From NCBI RefSeq assembly GCF_029962835.1, contig NC_080575.1:41578336-41642335 (forward strand): a stretch of 64,000 bases of DNA, read 5' to 3'. Position 1 is the stretch's first letter, and the number at the start of each line of letters is the position of its first letter. Source of the DNA: Magnolia sinica (taxonomy: Eukaryota; Streptophyta; Magnoliopsida; Magnoliales; Magnoliaceae). Of this stretch, positions 10,795-22,958 are shown one piece after another. The notes under the pieces are model-generated. The model searched no databases, had not been told where the DNA came from, and saw only the letters and a list, made by a program, of their open reading frames with translations. The position numbers were made by a program, and so were the translations under genes.

Positions 10795-11742
10795 AAACTT
10801 GTCCAGGTTGCGATAAAATGTCAAAGATTTACTACTATCCCTCGATAGCCACCTGAAGAGTTAACGCCAATGGTCGGACCTTTTCCTTTCACCCAATGGG
10901 GAATCGACATCATCGGACCGTTCCCTTTGGTGAAAGGACAGACGAAGTTTGCTATCGTCGCCGTCGACTATTTCACTAAATGGGCCAAGGCCGAACCCTT
11001 AACCAAGATAACCGAGTAGAAGATCATGGATTTTGTTTAGAAAAACATCATCTGTTGATTCGGGATACCTCGAACTATTGTCTCCGACAACAGGAAACAG
11101 TTCGACAATAGGCAGTATCACGACATGTGCCGAAATCTAGGGATCAGGAACGTTTACTCGTCCCCGCGTCATCCACAAGCAAACGGACAAGTCGAAGTCG
11201 TTAATAAGGTAATTAAACAAGACCTTCGGACTAAGCTTGACCGAGCCAAAGGAGCATGGGTTGAATAACTTCCTAAAGTCCTTTGGGCGTACCGAACTAC
11301 AGCTCGAACTGCTACAGGAGAAACCCCCTTCTCAGTAGCCCATGGCTCAGAGGCGGTCGTCCCTATGGAGATCGGCCTACCTACCACCTGAGTAAGTTCA
11401 TAAGACGAGCAAAACAATGAGGAGCTGCTAACTCTTAACCTTGACCTCCTCGACGCAATCAGAGAATTGGCTCAACTTCGAACAGTCGCTTACCAACGAT
11501 TAGTGTCTCGGTCTTACAACGCCCGAGTCAAAGTTAGGTAGTTTCGAGCGGGAGATTTGGTCCTCCAAAGAACTTTTCAGAACACTAAAGAAAACAGAGC
11601 AGGAACGTTGGGCCCCAATTGGGAAGGCCCCTACATAATTGCCAACGCTATCTGACCAGGTACTTATCGACTGGAAGACCTAACAGGGCAGCTCCTGCCT
11701 CACCCGTGGAATGCTGAGCATCTTAAGATATACTATCCATAG
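10795..11742 (+). pseudogene. Tat-type Gypsy integrase remnant
   Basis: One frame reads through a typical Gypsy integrase: the CQRF end of the zinc site, core D (WGIDIIGP), D (VSDNRKQF), E (ANGQVEVVN), then [19 protein letters not shown] and a C-terminal WEGPYII...RLEDL segment, ending at a TAG at 11740-11742. At least nine in-frame stops interrupt it. Most look like C-to-T or G-to-A changes of CGA, CAG or TGG codons. There is little sign of indels, so the frame can be followed throughout. The integrase is the strand-transfer enzyme of the element; this copy is dead. Confidence 0.92.
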
Positions 11743-12047
11743 TTCGGCTAAAAAGTGATCCATACTTGGTTTAATTGTCTAAACACTTGCAAAATCAAAG
11801 GAAGAGAAATGTGTAGAATGCCGAATAAGAAAAAAACATATATTTGTTGATCAGTAAAGTGTTACATTAATCAGTTCATTAAGTACAATTGAGTCGGAAT
11901 AATATAACGATAAGAGTTCTACACTCGGATATCTATAAAAGATAACGTTAGATGTCGTTGACATGCTTGGCCCTAAGGCTTGGTGTGCTTGAAGTGCTTG
12001 AAGCAGATGTGGGGAACAGAAAGGAATTGTTCTCCACCACACCAATT

Positions 12048-14322
12048 TCAGGGCTCAGCCTCACCCGCCACACCAGGAGCTAATCTAAGAGATGCTGTTG
12101 GAGCTGCAGCAAGAGCAGTAGCAGAGGCGTCATAAGTGTATGCCTCGGGGTCAGCTGCCGCCTCAACACCAGACCTCGACTCACCCTCGTTAAAGCTAGA
12201 CAGATCTAGGTGGGGAAAAGCACCCTTCATCACTTCGATACATTTAACGTAACCCTCTCGGTAAATGAGTGTCCACTCCTCCTCGAAAGCTGAAGATGAA
12301 AGGAACTCTTCCACCGCCTCCCCTCTCGCAGTCGCAAGGGCGGCCTTGGTCCCCTTCGCGAGCTCCTGAAGCTTCCTCTGAGCCACGACCCACTTTATGG
12401 AAGCCTGTTCAAAGGCGAGACTAGCCTCTTCCAATCGCGAGGCCACGCGATCTCTTTCCGTTGTGGCCGACACAAGATCAGCCTTTGCCTCCTCGAGCTG
12501 ACCCTCCACCAAGAGAGCCTAAGACTCCGCAAACGACAGCCGAGATTCCGCTTTCGACCACCGAATCTCAGCATCTGACAGCCTAAGCTGCGCTTCTACA
12601 GCTCGCCTAGCCAGGGCAGATACTTCGGCACAAGCCTTCAGCATACAAGGGGCGAACTGCACAAGGAAAAAAGCTCTTTTAAAATGATAGAAAATCCAAA
12701 ACAAAATGACTGAGGGGTAGCGACATTACCTCGAGCAACAACGTCCCGGTCCTGCCGAGCGTGTTGTCCATGGAAGTCGCCTCCATAAGGCCGAAGAACT
12801 CCCTTGCGAATATCTGTCAAATCGCCCAAGGAAGGATCTCTTCAACCTTTTAGCAGAAGGCTATCCTCTCTTCCTCAGCTGCTCTCATCCTCCATGACTC
12901 CCTTTCCTCAGCTGCTCTCATCCTCCATGACTCCCTTTCCTCAGCTCTCGGATCCGTGGAGGCTTCAATTGGTTCAGACTCGGGAGCTTCCCGAGGTACC
13001 TCAGAAGGTGCCGTCACCGCTTCAGTTGCCCCTGCCTCTGGGGCGGCTACTTCCATCGCCTCCGTGCCTTTGTTAACCTCGATAACAGTCGAGGGAGCAG
13101 GGGGGGTGGTCCTTACCGAGCCCTTTAAGACTGCCTTATGTCTCTTCGAGGCCCGGGGAGCGAGGCAAGGGTCAGATTTGAGATGGCGGACAGAGAGCAG
13201 GCCGAGCTTCGAACATGTCTGCATTCAAAGAAGGATGAGCGTTAGTACAGTCGGACAGGTAGAAATAAAAAAAACAAGGAAAACTCTCTCACCAGTCACT
13301 GCGAAAAAAGAAGCTCTGGCTGGAGAAGCCTCTTGCAAGATCTCATCTCCTGGTTAAGGGCTTAGAAACTCTGTATCCGGGTCAGAGAATCCGAGTCAAG
13401 GTTCGGAGGTTGCTTTAGTATTGCTGAAAAGTAGAGAAGTTACTCCTTGGATTCGGTTAAAAATGAGTTAGAAAAAAAAGGAAGAGGCGGTAGACCACAT
13501 CAACTCTACCTGCCACCACCAAAAGGCTCAAGGAACAAAGGGCTGGATAGGTCTAGCTTTGACCGACTCCCACCTACTGAGGACCCAAAACCACCTATCT
13601 CTCCAGTGCTTGTTCGATGAAGGGAAGTCAGTTATTAAGGGCCCGCCGGTGTTCCGCTAGGAGTAGAAGAAAAACCAACCGAGATGCTGGGTGTGAGCCC
13701 GCACTTGGTATAAATGGAGAAATTCATTCACACTTAGATCGGGCTGTCATGTCTCGGCCCAGAGCACCACGCAGCCAAACAAGTCCCTCCACCTGTTCGG
13801 TACAACTTGTCCTGGGGCTATCCCCAGACTGCCTAGCAGTTCCCGAGCAATCTTTTGAAGTGACAACCAGAGACCGTATTGCAGCGCAATAAGAAAAATC
13901 GCAATTGCCCTAGGCGGAGGTTTGTCAGACAGCTCTCCAGGCCGAGGAAGAGTCAAAATGACTGAATCCGGAATGTGATATCTGGACCGGATCTTTAACA
14001 GCTCCTCTGCTGTCATCATTGAAGGTACGGGTCCTTTAACCCGTTCTTCGGTCTTAATTTCCTCCTCTCCACCTCCCTCAGAATTATGGCAGCCGGAGGA
14101 GCCCCCAACGGGCATACGGTCAGGAAGCGAATCCAATACCTCCACTGACGCCACCGGCCTCTCTGCCGGAGGGTCTACAACCCATTGCGAATGGCGAAAC
14201 AGGAGGTCTACCTCTCCGGCAACCTCCGCCAACAGTGAAGGTGATTCCGAAGCAGACTAAAAGTCGCTCGCTTCACCCTCACCGTTGTATTCTCCCTTCC
14301 TAGGGCTTGTGGGGCTTGACAT
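12048..14322 (-). pseudogene. Antisense accessory ORF of the Tat-type element (Transposase_28-like), broken
   Basis: On the minus strand a gene-like region starts with the ATG at 14320-14322 (MSSPTSPRKGEYNG). After one in-frame TAG (14257-14259) it continues into 13747-14232. There, LPRPGE...PPPRAIAIF, LLGSLGIAPGQ and PNRWRDL match the 'putative gypsy type transposon' domain (PF04195, from memory). Downstream pieces at 12850-13224 (acidic, with a duplicated EERESWRMRAA unit) and 12048-12704 (Ala/Glu-rich coiled coil, broken by one stop at 12513-12518) look like the C-terminal half. Introns may join the pieces. A TATA box lies 180 bp upstream on the same strand. The function of this protein class is unknown. 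Confidence 0.75.
12871..12946. repeat. 33-bp tandem duplication in the antisense ORF
   Basis: Two identical 33-bp units (12871-12903 and 12904-12936) plus a partial third. The length is a multiple of three, so on the minus strand it repeats 11 residues (EERESWRMRAA) without shifting the frame. Confidence 0.9.
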
Positions 14323-14503
14323 TGTTAAAAAGAAAAGAAAGGGAGGAAGAAGGAGCTCACCAGGAGAAATCCAAAAATGTCGAAAGAGGGAGGAAGCACA
14401 AAGGATTACAGGGCCGGAATCTGCGAAAGGAGGGAGGAGGCAAAAGCACAAGAGAAAATTGAAAGAAGGCACGAACTAGCAAAAATTCACTTAGGGCGAC
14501 CCT

Positions 14504-14511
14504 CTTTTATA
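14504..14511 (-). promoter_or_regulatory. TATA box for the antisense accessory ORF
   Basis: TATAAAAG on the minus strand, about 180 bp before the ATG at 14322. It suggests the antisense ORF has its own promoter between itself and the 3' LTR. Confidence 0.55.
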
Positions 14512-14823
14512 GAGCTGCCATGTGGCTCCAACATTAAATGAGGAGCCGAAGAGATGCCTCCTCGAATGCCTCGACTTTACACGTGGCTACTCCCCATGCG
14601 CTGTCGCCAAATATGTGGTCACGTGTCCGACCTTCATACGCCCTGGTGCTGCAACGACGACCACTCCGCTCGTGTGGTCGAACGAAGCGACGTATCTCAA
14701 AATTCGCATAAGCTGCCTTATACTCATTAAATGCTTCATCATTACTCGGCTTTAATACAGACCAACTCAATTCCGGAATACTCCGCAACCGCCTTAGGGT
14801 GCTGCATGGTGTAGGGGGCTTAC

Positions 14824-15589
14824 TGTTGGGGAAAAAATATAACAAGTCCTTAAGTCGGCTAGAGGACTGAAAGAATAGTGAAGCAATGGCTCGGACTCGT
14901 TGGATGCCGAGTCTGAATAAAGCCCAAAGTCCATAAGAACCCTAGATGGAGAGACGTAGATCGGACCGTGAGGTCCCTGTCCCGGCCGTAGCCTGAGCAT
15001 CTAGAGCCATAAAGCGAAAACCTCTAAGGGAGGAAGTGCACCTCGAGGCCCAATCAAAGCCTCACAGAGGAAAGCTTAAACCGACAGAGTAAGATCAGTC
15101 GGTCCTGGAGCCGCCCAAACTTTAGTCCAACTCAAGAATTGAGTCGGTCAACAGAGTAGGCGGAGAATCAGCAGTAGAGTTTCTCTCAGCATGATAATGT
15201 CGGAAAGATAAGCATTGACTGAGCTATCTTGCTCCATATCCGAAAGCTACCTAGTAAAACTCTGGATTTTGCCTGAGATTTTCGGAAGAGATAAGATAAT
15301 AATCTCTGAGAATCTAGAGGAAACAGGGATTATGGATCCTCAAAGATTGAAATCTACCCTTACAGGATTTACTCTAAGGAATACGAAAGCCCTACGGGGT
15401 ACGATGCTATTATAAATACAGAGATCCTCATGGTAAAAGGTATGCAAAAACTCTCGCCCTAAAAACCTTTCAAAAGAGACTCAGATTCTAATTTTAGCAT
15501 TGGAGGGTCCCCTGGCAAGACCAGGGTCACCTTTTCCTTCTTATGTGTGCAGATTCCAGGGTCATAGAAGAGGCGAGCCAAAAATAACA
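14824..15589 (+). repeat. Tat-type Gypsy 3' LTR (766 bp)
   Basis: It starts TGTTGGGG after a purine-rich GTAGGGGGC tract and ends AATAACA, with a TATAAATA box at 15411-15418. The 5' LTR is not in the window, so the limits rest on the TG/CA ends and the preceding tract. Confidence 0.7.
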
Positions 15590-15623
15590 TCAATAAGATT
15601 GATTAATTTTTGCATTATGTTTA

Positions 15624-16237
15624 GGGCCTGTTTGGGAGCATGGATTTGGAACCCCCTGGATTTGAAATCCTCCTATTGTGTTGGGCACCCTAGATGGGAA
15701 TCAACTTTAATCCAAAAGTAGCTATGCATGATATATTTACAAGGGTTTGAATTTAATTACTAAATCAACTTTAATATCTCTAATTAGTGAACGTATGTAA
15801 TGTTTGACACAATGGTCGTAATAAGCCCACTGAAATATATATTTTGCTCGAAAATGATGAAATTTCTAAGTATCGGATGGGCCACAAGCACAAGATAATG
15901 TCCAAGTGACTAACAAATGATTTTAACCATTGATTTACATGGACAATGTTTGGACGATGTTGATCATCATATTAAAGTAATTATAGTGATGTAATTGATA
16001 ATCTAGTTGTTTTGGGATATCATTAGTGGGTCATGTGCCCAATAGTTTAATAGTCTAATGACCCAATAGTTTAATAGTCTAATGACACATATATTACACA
16101 TGCAACTCTTGGAAGAATTTTAAATGTAATCCAAGCTCTCACCAAAGATTTTAATCCCTGGTTACTTTATGGTGTCAAACAAAGGGCGATTTGAAATCCC
16201 CTCAAATCCTCCTAAATCCATAGTGCCAAATGATCCT
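15624..16237. mobile_element. MITE-like element, ~610 bp
   Basis: Imperfect inverted ends: GGGCCTGTTTGGGAGCATGG at 15624 and, on the opposite strand from 16237, AGGATCATTTGGCACTATGG. Both continue into GATTT-rich sequence. The ends resemble hAT or PIF/Harbinger MITEs. No clear target duplication was found and there is no coding sequence. Confidence 0.5.
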
Positions 16238-16632
16238 ACAAAATTACCTAGTAAACCCCAATGGACTGAGTTAGGTTGGTAGGCTATTGTACATAGCCCA
16301 AGCCCAGCCTATTTGAAAAAGGTCTCTCGAGCCTGATACTGCAACCTCAGCCAGGCCCGAAAGCCTAATGGGCCAGTGCAGCCCGTTGACAGCCTCGGGG
16401 AGGAAGTGAAATTTTCTTTAAAAGAGTCCTCTCTTGTTGCTCGTGGATTCCTTTCCCTACGGTTCTCGCACATAATAGTGGACGGGATCGATTGATGGTT
16501 CCAATGATTCAATTTACAAGAATATGTCATACACAAGGTTGATGGAGGTGGTGGGCTGAATATTTCATGAACCAATTGTTGATGAGTTCTTTCCTAACCA
16601 CATATGGAATTTTTAATCTGGTTTTAAATGTT
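16238..16632. other. Stretch without recognisable gene or element
   Basis: Non-coding. A GGGCTTGG/AGCCCAAGCCC-rich segment near 16295-16385 looks like dispersed repeat DNA. Nothing further can be supported. Confidence 0.4.
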
Positions 16633-17193
16633 GGCAGGCGGATTGCGTCATTTCCCCACCGGGATGTAATCGGTCCAAGTAAGGGCTATGTGGGGCCACC
16701 ATGATGGGTTTTATTGACGCTGTCGAACTTTTTTTTTTTCAGAACATTTTAATGGGATAAGCCCAAAAAAGAGGCAGATTCAGATCTCAAGTGGCCACAC
16801 CATATGAAGCAGAGATGACAATGACACCAACGTTGATATCTTTTTAGGACCACCGGGATTTTTATTTGCCATCCATCCTGTTCATAAGGTCACGTAGACG
16901 TGGATAAAGGCTAAACAAAAATGTCAGCTTGATCTAAAACTTGTGTCCCCAAGAAGTTTTTAATGGTGGGTGTTCAATATCCGTTGTGTGGACCACTTGA
17001 ACCTTGGACCTGTCTCATTTTTAGGCTCATACCCTAAAATGATTTGTAAAAAAGGATGAACGGCACTACAACAAAAATACGTAAAACCGGCACTTTGGGC
17101 GCATCATGCACCGGCGTTATTTAAAAGCGGGCCCACGGATGTTTCTATATAAAAATAAAAACAAAACCGAACGCGATTCCCATTTCGCTCCCG

Positions 17194-17240
17194 ACTCTCT
17201 CTCTCTCTCTCCCGACTCTCTCTCTCTCTCTCTCTCTCTT
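17194..17240. repeat. CT microsatellite
   Basis: Two (CT)n runs separated by CCCGA, just inside the left CACTA end and upstream of a possible 5' exon ending at a GTAAGA donor near 17330. Confidence 0.9.
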
Positions 17241-17368
17241 CCGACTCTCAGCTTCTTCCTACCCCCTACTCTCTCCCTCGCGCGCGAGCTGCCATTAATT
17301 TCAGGGCTTAGATGAAGATCTGAAACAGGTAAGAGTCTAGATTTCATCAATTTCAACCTTAGTGATTT

Positions 17369-17486
17369 CCTAATTAGGGATTTACAATGTTGAAACCCTA
17401 ATTAGGGATTTACTATGTTGAAATCCTAATTAGGGATTTACTATGTTGAAACCCTAATTCAATGTTGAAACCCTAATTAGGGATTT
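17369..17486. repeat. 28-bp tandem repeat (CCTAATTAGGG unit)
   Basis: Units begin at 17369, 17397 and 17425, with shortened units at 17453 and 17472. Each holds the palindrome CCTAATTAGG. It is not a telomere repeat. Confidence 0.85.
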
Positions 17487-20400
17487 TTCTATGTTCGGAA
17501 GTATGTCAAATCCTTGAGGGATTTATAACTGTACCTCCGTTGTCAATGGATTTATACACTTCTTCCTGTTCCAATAGATGATATTTCTGTCTACCTTTTG
17601 ATGCTTGTTTTGCATCAAGATCTACTGCTAAAGGAATCTACTATGGTGAATGACAAAGAAGATCAGTGGACCTCTAGGAGGAATCCATACATCTGTGATT
17701 AGAGAATTTCTCCATATCCTTGAGCGTCCTTATGTATTGTTTAGTGGTGCTCTGTTTTGAGGGGGTTTCTGTTTTGGTTACCCTCTCTTTGCTCTATTTG
17801 TGTTGTAGTTTGTCTTTCTACCTTGAGCTTACATCTTTGTCTTTTTAGTTTCGAATATATCTGAGTGTTAAAATTTATAAAATAAAAAATAAAAAAAAAG
17901 AAAAAAAAGAAAAAAAAGAAAAGAAAGAAATAAGCCTACTATGGTGATCTAGCACTAAAGAAGCCCAAATTGTTTCAAAAAGGTACCGAGGAGGTCGGTA
18001 GCTTTGAAGTGTTCTCAATTGCATATATGAATCCTTAGGGATTCCAATTTTGCAATCCTATGAGTGGGATGATTTTGAATAAATGGTATAAATGTAAACA
18101 GAGAAAGGCTATGTAATGACCCCAATTAGTTGAGATGAGGCTTAGATGATGATGAAAGAAAGACTGTACAAAGAAGTATATATTATTTCTGCAATAATAT
18201 GTGGGATTCTATTTTTGTTTAGTCATATGCCCTTTGATCATTTAAGTATTTTACTTTGGTTGTCACTTGGAAATTGGAAGTTCAATCATGGAGCTTCAAT
18301 TTGGTTGTCAGAGAGATGGATAAAACTTTTTTTTTTGAAGGATATGAATAGAACATATTCCATTTTGCATACTACTAAATATTATCTATACCACTGTTAA
18401 AGTACTATTGAATATTGTATTTTAAAATCCTAACTCTCTTTGGTAGCGACAATTTAAGGATTAAAATGGTTGGTAATGTGGCTCAATATGAACGGGTTGG
18501 ACTGATGCTTTCGGGAATGGGAGCTAACTCTGATGTTTTCAAAATGGTAAGATTAGGATAGCTGCTGATTTGTTAGGTATATAGGACTGTTAGATCTCTT
18601 ACACTGTATTTATTTGTGTGGAAGGCATGGGAAAAGCGCCAATCAAAAGTCTTGGTAAAAAAACGGATTCCTCTTTAGCTTTCATTCACAAAGCATGTGC
18701 GTGCACACACACAGCGTGCGCACACACACACAGAGGGAGGGAGGGAAGCTCGTGTTTGAAGTTTGAACTTGTCTATTTTTTCTCTTCCATTTGAGAAGTT
18801 TCCGTGTATTCCACTTATTTGAATTAGTCACCAGAGAAAATTCTCATCCTTCATTTTGTTTATAATATTTGATATTGCCTAAAAAGTCATATATTTAATC
18901 TAGAAGTATTTGCTCAAACCTCTTTTTCTTGATGGTATTAGACCTATCACCATGCACAGATGATAAACAATAAGTTGAGATTCACTAACATAGAATGCAT
19001 TCATTTCTAATTGTATCTTTCCTTGCCTTGCCACTCATTCATTTCTAATTGTATCCTTCCTTGTCTTGCCACTCATCCATCTCAACATCCTCATTTCAAC
19101 TACACTATCCTATGACTACTCATTCACTGAAACGTTTTTATTCCTTCCATTGAAAAGTAAAAAAAAATCATATTGTTTCCTTTCTTCTATGTTGCTTGCA
19201 GAAAACTGTTTTCAGTGGACAGCCTACTAAAACTGACTACAATCATATACCTTGTGCTGTATTCTGGTAACAAAAATATTCCACCTAAATTTCAAAGTTA
19301 TTTTACATGACACTGTTGTATTCTGTGTGAAGTAAATTACTAGAAAAAAGTACCGCTACATAATTGATTATTTGGAATAAACTAATTCACATATTGATTG
19401 ATAAATGTGTCAATGTTGTGTATCCTCTGCTAAACCAGACACCAGAAACTCCCTGAAAATTCCAATAAATATCATCTGCATGCCTTGTTTCAAGATTTTT
19501 ACTATGTGTTTTTCCCTTCCCCAAAGGTTTTTTTGTCAGTTTCTCTTTTAGAGCCCCTTTCAATATATGATCTTGGTAGATGTATGTTATATATTCCAGT
19601 CCACTAAGGTAGAGCTCAGCCATATGCTTCGTGAAGCTAGTGAATTATCTTGTAGTATCCTGAGAGGAAGGAATGTGCAAAATTCTTACAGAGGGAATCA
19701 AACAACAATCACATTTCTTTATTCTTCCCGGTAAGTACCAAGGGAGCTAATGTGCTTCTTGCACTAAAAACAGGGGAACCTTGCCTTTTTTTTGGCATAA
19801 ACATAACAAATGAGTGAACAACTTCTTGTTAGTTTTTGGTTTAACATGTAAATGTTCTCTGTTGAGTTCCACACATGTTTCCGTTCTCGCTTTCTGATCT
19901 AAGGCTTGCCTAGCTTGATATAGAAACACCTAGCAAACATTTATTTGTATTATTTTTCAAAAACAGCCCAAACAATAAATCACTTCTAAATCACTTCGCC
20001 AGCATTATGTCCATCCCTGGAATATGGTTTTCTTGATTGTAACTAAATAAAAGAAAGTTTATTGAAGTTCATTAGGACTGCCATGTCAATGCAATACATG
20101 TGTATGTTATACATGTACACTTGCATAGTGTTTTGTACATGGTTGATTCTCTTTACACAGTAGGTTTACTTTGTGGTTTGTAACACTCACTTGTATTTTC
20201 TGTTAACATCCAATGAAGTTCTTTTGAAGTCAGAGAATTAAATGTTGCTGATTTAATATTGCAGTGTGCAAGTGTCCAGCTTTCTGTGCTCATACCATCT
20301 GCCAGTAAAGAGGCAATCAACCTCGTCTCGGTAAGTATACCAGTTGAAGTAGTTTTCTCTCTGTTGATAATGGCTTGGACTTTTAAGTAGGATTTGAATG

Positions 20401-20533
20401 CTTGATTTTCGAATGGATGCACCTTATCCACCAAAAAAAAAAGAAGAAAGAAAAGATAACTAGTTGTGCTTATTCTTGCATGATCTGTGGATATGTCATA
20501 TGTATAGTCACTTTGCTCATGGGACCCCAGCAA
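17487..20533. other. CACTA interior without recognisable coding sequence
   Basis: An A-rich run lies at 17878-17930 and a short CA tract near 18703-18733. The ORFs are short and lack known motifs. Intron-like T-rich sequence suggests part of this could be captured introns, but I cannot assign it. Confidence 0.4.
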
Positions 20534-21238
20534 GAGGCCAACGGCTGTAGAGGCCCTCCAACATTCAAATGCACGGTATGCTATCAAGTCATCAGCTGTC
20601 AAATATTGGCAGAGTGGTTCTCTTTCTATTTGTATGTTTTCTTGAAAAAATCTTGGCTGCAGGTTGGACATGAGATGCAGGTAGCATTCTGTCTCATCCA
20701 GAAGTATGTTGATATGCAATCTATTGGAGCTAAATTACAGATAATATCTGCATTTTCTGTTGAGCATGTGAAAGGTTATATTTATATTGAAGCTGATAGG
20801 GAACGTGATGTCGTTGAGGTATTTTCTTGCAGATGTAGGGCACTTTCATTTCTTCTTTTTCCCTTTTTACATGCTTTCCAGACTAATTAGGAATGGAACC
20901 AATTTTCAAAACAGGTATGTAAAGGGCTTTGTAGTATATATTCTAGTAGAGTGGTGCTGGTTCCCAAAAATGAAGTTCTCTATCTACTTTCTCTTCAAAT
21001 CAAATCAAGGGAAGTTTCTAAGGGCACATGGGTCCGCGTGAAGTATTGGAAATACAAAGGGGACCTTGCACAGGTAAGAGGTGTCTTTTCTTGACATGAG
21101 AATTAGCTAGCTTTCTGCTGGTTTTAAAAGTTCTCTTTTATCTATACATCTTTCTGTAGGTTGTGGCTGTTGATGATGCACGGAAGAGGCCACCGTAAAG
21201 CTGATTCCAAGGATCGATCTCCAAGCCATGGCACAAAA
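20534..21238 (+). pseudogene. Captured fragment of an SPT5/KTF1-like gene inside the CACTA element
   Basis: Exon-like blocks keep splice signals and frame. A first block ends about 20575 before GTATGC. The next, 20663-20818, encodes 52 residues including SAFSVEHVKGYIYIEAD. The third, 20915-21073, encodes 53 residues including LCSIYSSRVVLVPK, GTWVRVK and YKGDLAQ. The last, from 21160, begins VVAVDDARKR, has a one-base deletion near 21192, then reads KLIPRIDLQAMAQKY. This is the NGN-to-KOW region of SPT5-type transcription elongation factors. The wording seems closer to plant KTF1/SPT5-like (RDM3), an RNA-directed DNA methylation effector, than to SPT5 itself, judged from memory. Introns are 85-100 bp, so capture was from DNA, not mRNA. 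The rest of the gene (WG/GW tail, other KOW domains) was not seen. Confidence 0.8.
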
Positions 21239-22737
21239 ATATATATGTAATTTCTTTCTTCCAGAAAATTTATGTGGCAGTGATTTTGGAATTGTGAAGC
21301 AACTACTGTTGGTTGCATGCTATTGTTTTCTAACCAACATTCTGTTTTGACTTTTGTTTAGCTTTGATCATTTTTTTTCCTGGTGTGAATAAATATTCAT
21401 ATTTTGGGTTGTTTGGAAACTAGGAATTTACAAGTTGCTAAAGAATTTATTTTCTGGAAACAAATTCTTTATGAGAAACTGACTGGGTGTACCTTACCAT
21501 CTAAGTTCTATTTGGCCATCTAGGAATTTATAAGTTCTCTTTTTGCCATAACCCAACCCAATCTAATTGGGTGTACCTTACCATCTAATTGCTGTCCATC
21601 TTTTTCCTAAACAATTGATATTTATATTCTATATTCTTTGACAGAGCTTATCAAATTAAAGTTTATATCTCACAACTACTGGCCACACTTGTAACAGGTA
21701 ACAGGACACTTCAGCCTAATACAAGTCAGGCTGCTCAAATCATGGGCATACATGTACTGATCCAAACTCAAGCCATGGGCCCATCTTTAGACGGGGCAGA
21801 TGCCAAAGTGCTTCATTGTTGTATAAATCATCAAGTATGCAGTGCTAGATGCTAATATCTTAGTTATGTCAGGTATGTAAGGCACATATGTATGAGATCC
21901 AAACTGTTCATCTATTATACCTAACTGTGGATACTCCATTGTCCGAAATCATAAAAACCAAATGATCCAGAGCCATGCCACTATTTTATAGGCTTTTCTT
22001 TTTTTGCTTTTTTTTGTTGAATGTGAGTTCTTTATGAATTGTTCCTATTCTAAGGCCCATGGATGACTTGTTTCCTAAAAGTTTTTCCAACCACATGATT
22101 TAGGGACAGCTTAGATAGAAATTTCAGTTTAAAAAAAATGTGAAAATGTGCTGGGCCTTACAATGCTAGCTTGGCTCCTTTTTTAAATGCAGATTTTGTA
22201 GATTTCTAAAATCATGCCCTGTTTTATCTGATTGGTAACCTTCAAACAAATAGTGAAAAGGAATATTTCACACCTAATTCAATGGGAGAATATTACCAGG
22301 ACCTACCATTTTCTGTAGTGAAATTCCAACAAATATACATTCTAGGATCTTTTTTCTGTCATGTTTTATATTACATTCTTCAACTCCAGTTGTGTGCCAT
22401 GCAATTTTGATTGGATTAAAACATGGAATCCAGTTGACCAGCCAAGCATAAGGAAAAGAATCCTAAAATGGGTTTTTGGAAAAATTGAAATCAGAGATTC
22501 ACCAGCTAAAAATAAGTAAAATTAACTGAATTTCTAGAGTTTAAAAAGGTATATAGAAAATTAAACAATATTTTTGTGAATTCAAATTCCTCATGTTTGA
22601 AGTAACCTTGGATTCAAGCATGGCTTAAACTGAAATTCCTTCAATACAAAAGAAAAGAAGAAGAAAGAAGAAACTTTCTCTACATTCTTCATTTCAATTT
22701 TCTGATATTCAGTTGTAGTAAACTGAAATTCCTGCAG
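21239..22737. other. CACTA interior, no gene recognised
   Basis: AT-rich sequence, with a partly repeated 'TGGGTGTACCTTACCATCTA' motif (21485-21504 and 21569-21588). Nothing coding is recognised. Confidence 0.4.
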
Positions 22738-22958
22738 ATTTGTAGATTTGATGCAAGGATCAGGCAGAACCTTGATGCCATGCAGCAGTTGGAACATGAG
22801 CTTGGGGCCATGTCTTCCTTTGATTATTGGCAAGTTTTTATCAACTCAATTTTTCACTTTTTCATTGGTTTGTCTGGAGATTCAGTTTTTGAGCCTTGTT
22901 TCTTTATCTATGCAGAGAAATAAGGCATGGGTTTTCATTTACCCCAACAATATATGAG
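22738..22958 (+). pseudogene. Unidentified exon-like segments in the CACTA element
   Basis: A 96-nt block (22738-22833) follows a TTCCTGCAG acceptor and precedes GTTTTT. It is open and encodes a charged helix-like stretch including NLDAMQQLEHELGAM. A second block (22916-22958) lies between TATGCAG and GTAATG; its best frame reads IRHGFSFTPTIYE but does not join the first in phase. I do not recognise the source gene. Confidence 0.4.

Larger units (their letters stand above)
10794..15589 (+). mobile_element. Tat-type Ty3/Gypsy element, 3' half, host of Copia-1
   Basis: Integrase coding sequence begins exactly at the Copia-1 LTR end, continues to the end of pol at 11742, and is followed by a ~3-kb region with an antisense accessory ORF, then a 766-bp LTR (14824-15589). 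An antisense ORF between pol and the 3' LTR is a known trait of the Tat (Ogre/Retrand-like) branch of plant Gypsy elements. The 5' half must lie left of the window beyond Copia-1. Confidence 0.85.

Noticed and set aside
12804..13357. Two plus-strand ORFs over the Tat accessory region
   Set aside because: They are shadows of the minus-strand accessory ORF, which has recognisable domain and coiled-coil sequence.
17369..17486. Telomere-like CCCTAA repeats
   Set aside because: The unit is 28 bp with CCTAATTAGGG, not tandem CCCTAAA; it is a minisatellite.
20153..20719. 188-codon minus-strand ORF
   Set aside because: It overlaps the captured SPT5/KTF1-like exon on the plus strand and has no motif or family character; it is a chance reading frame.
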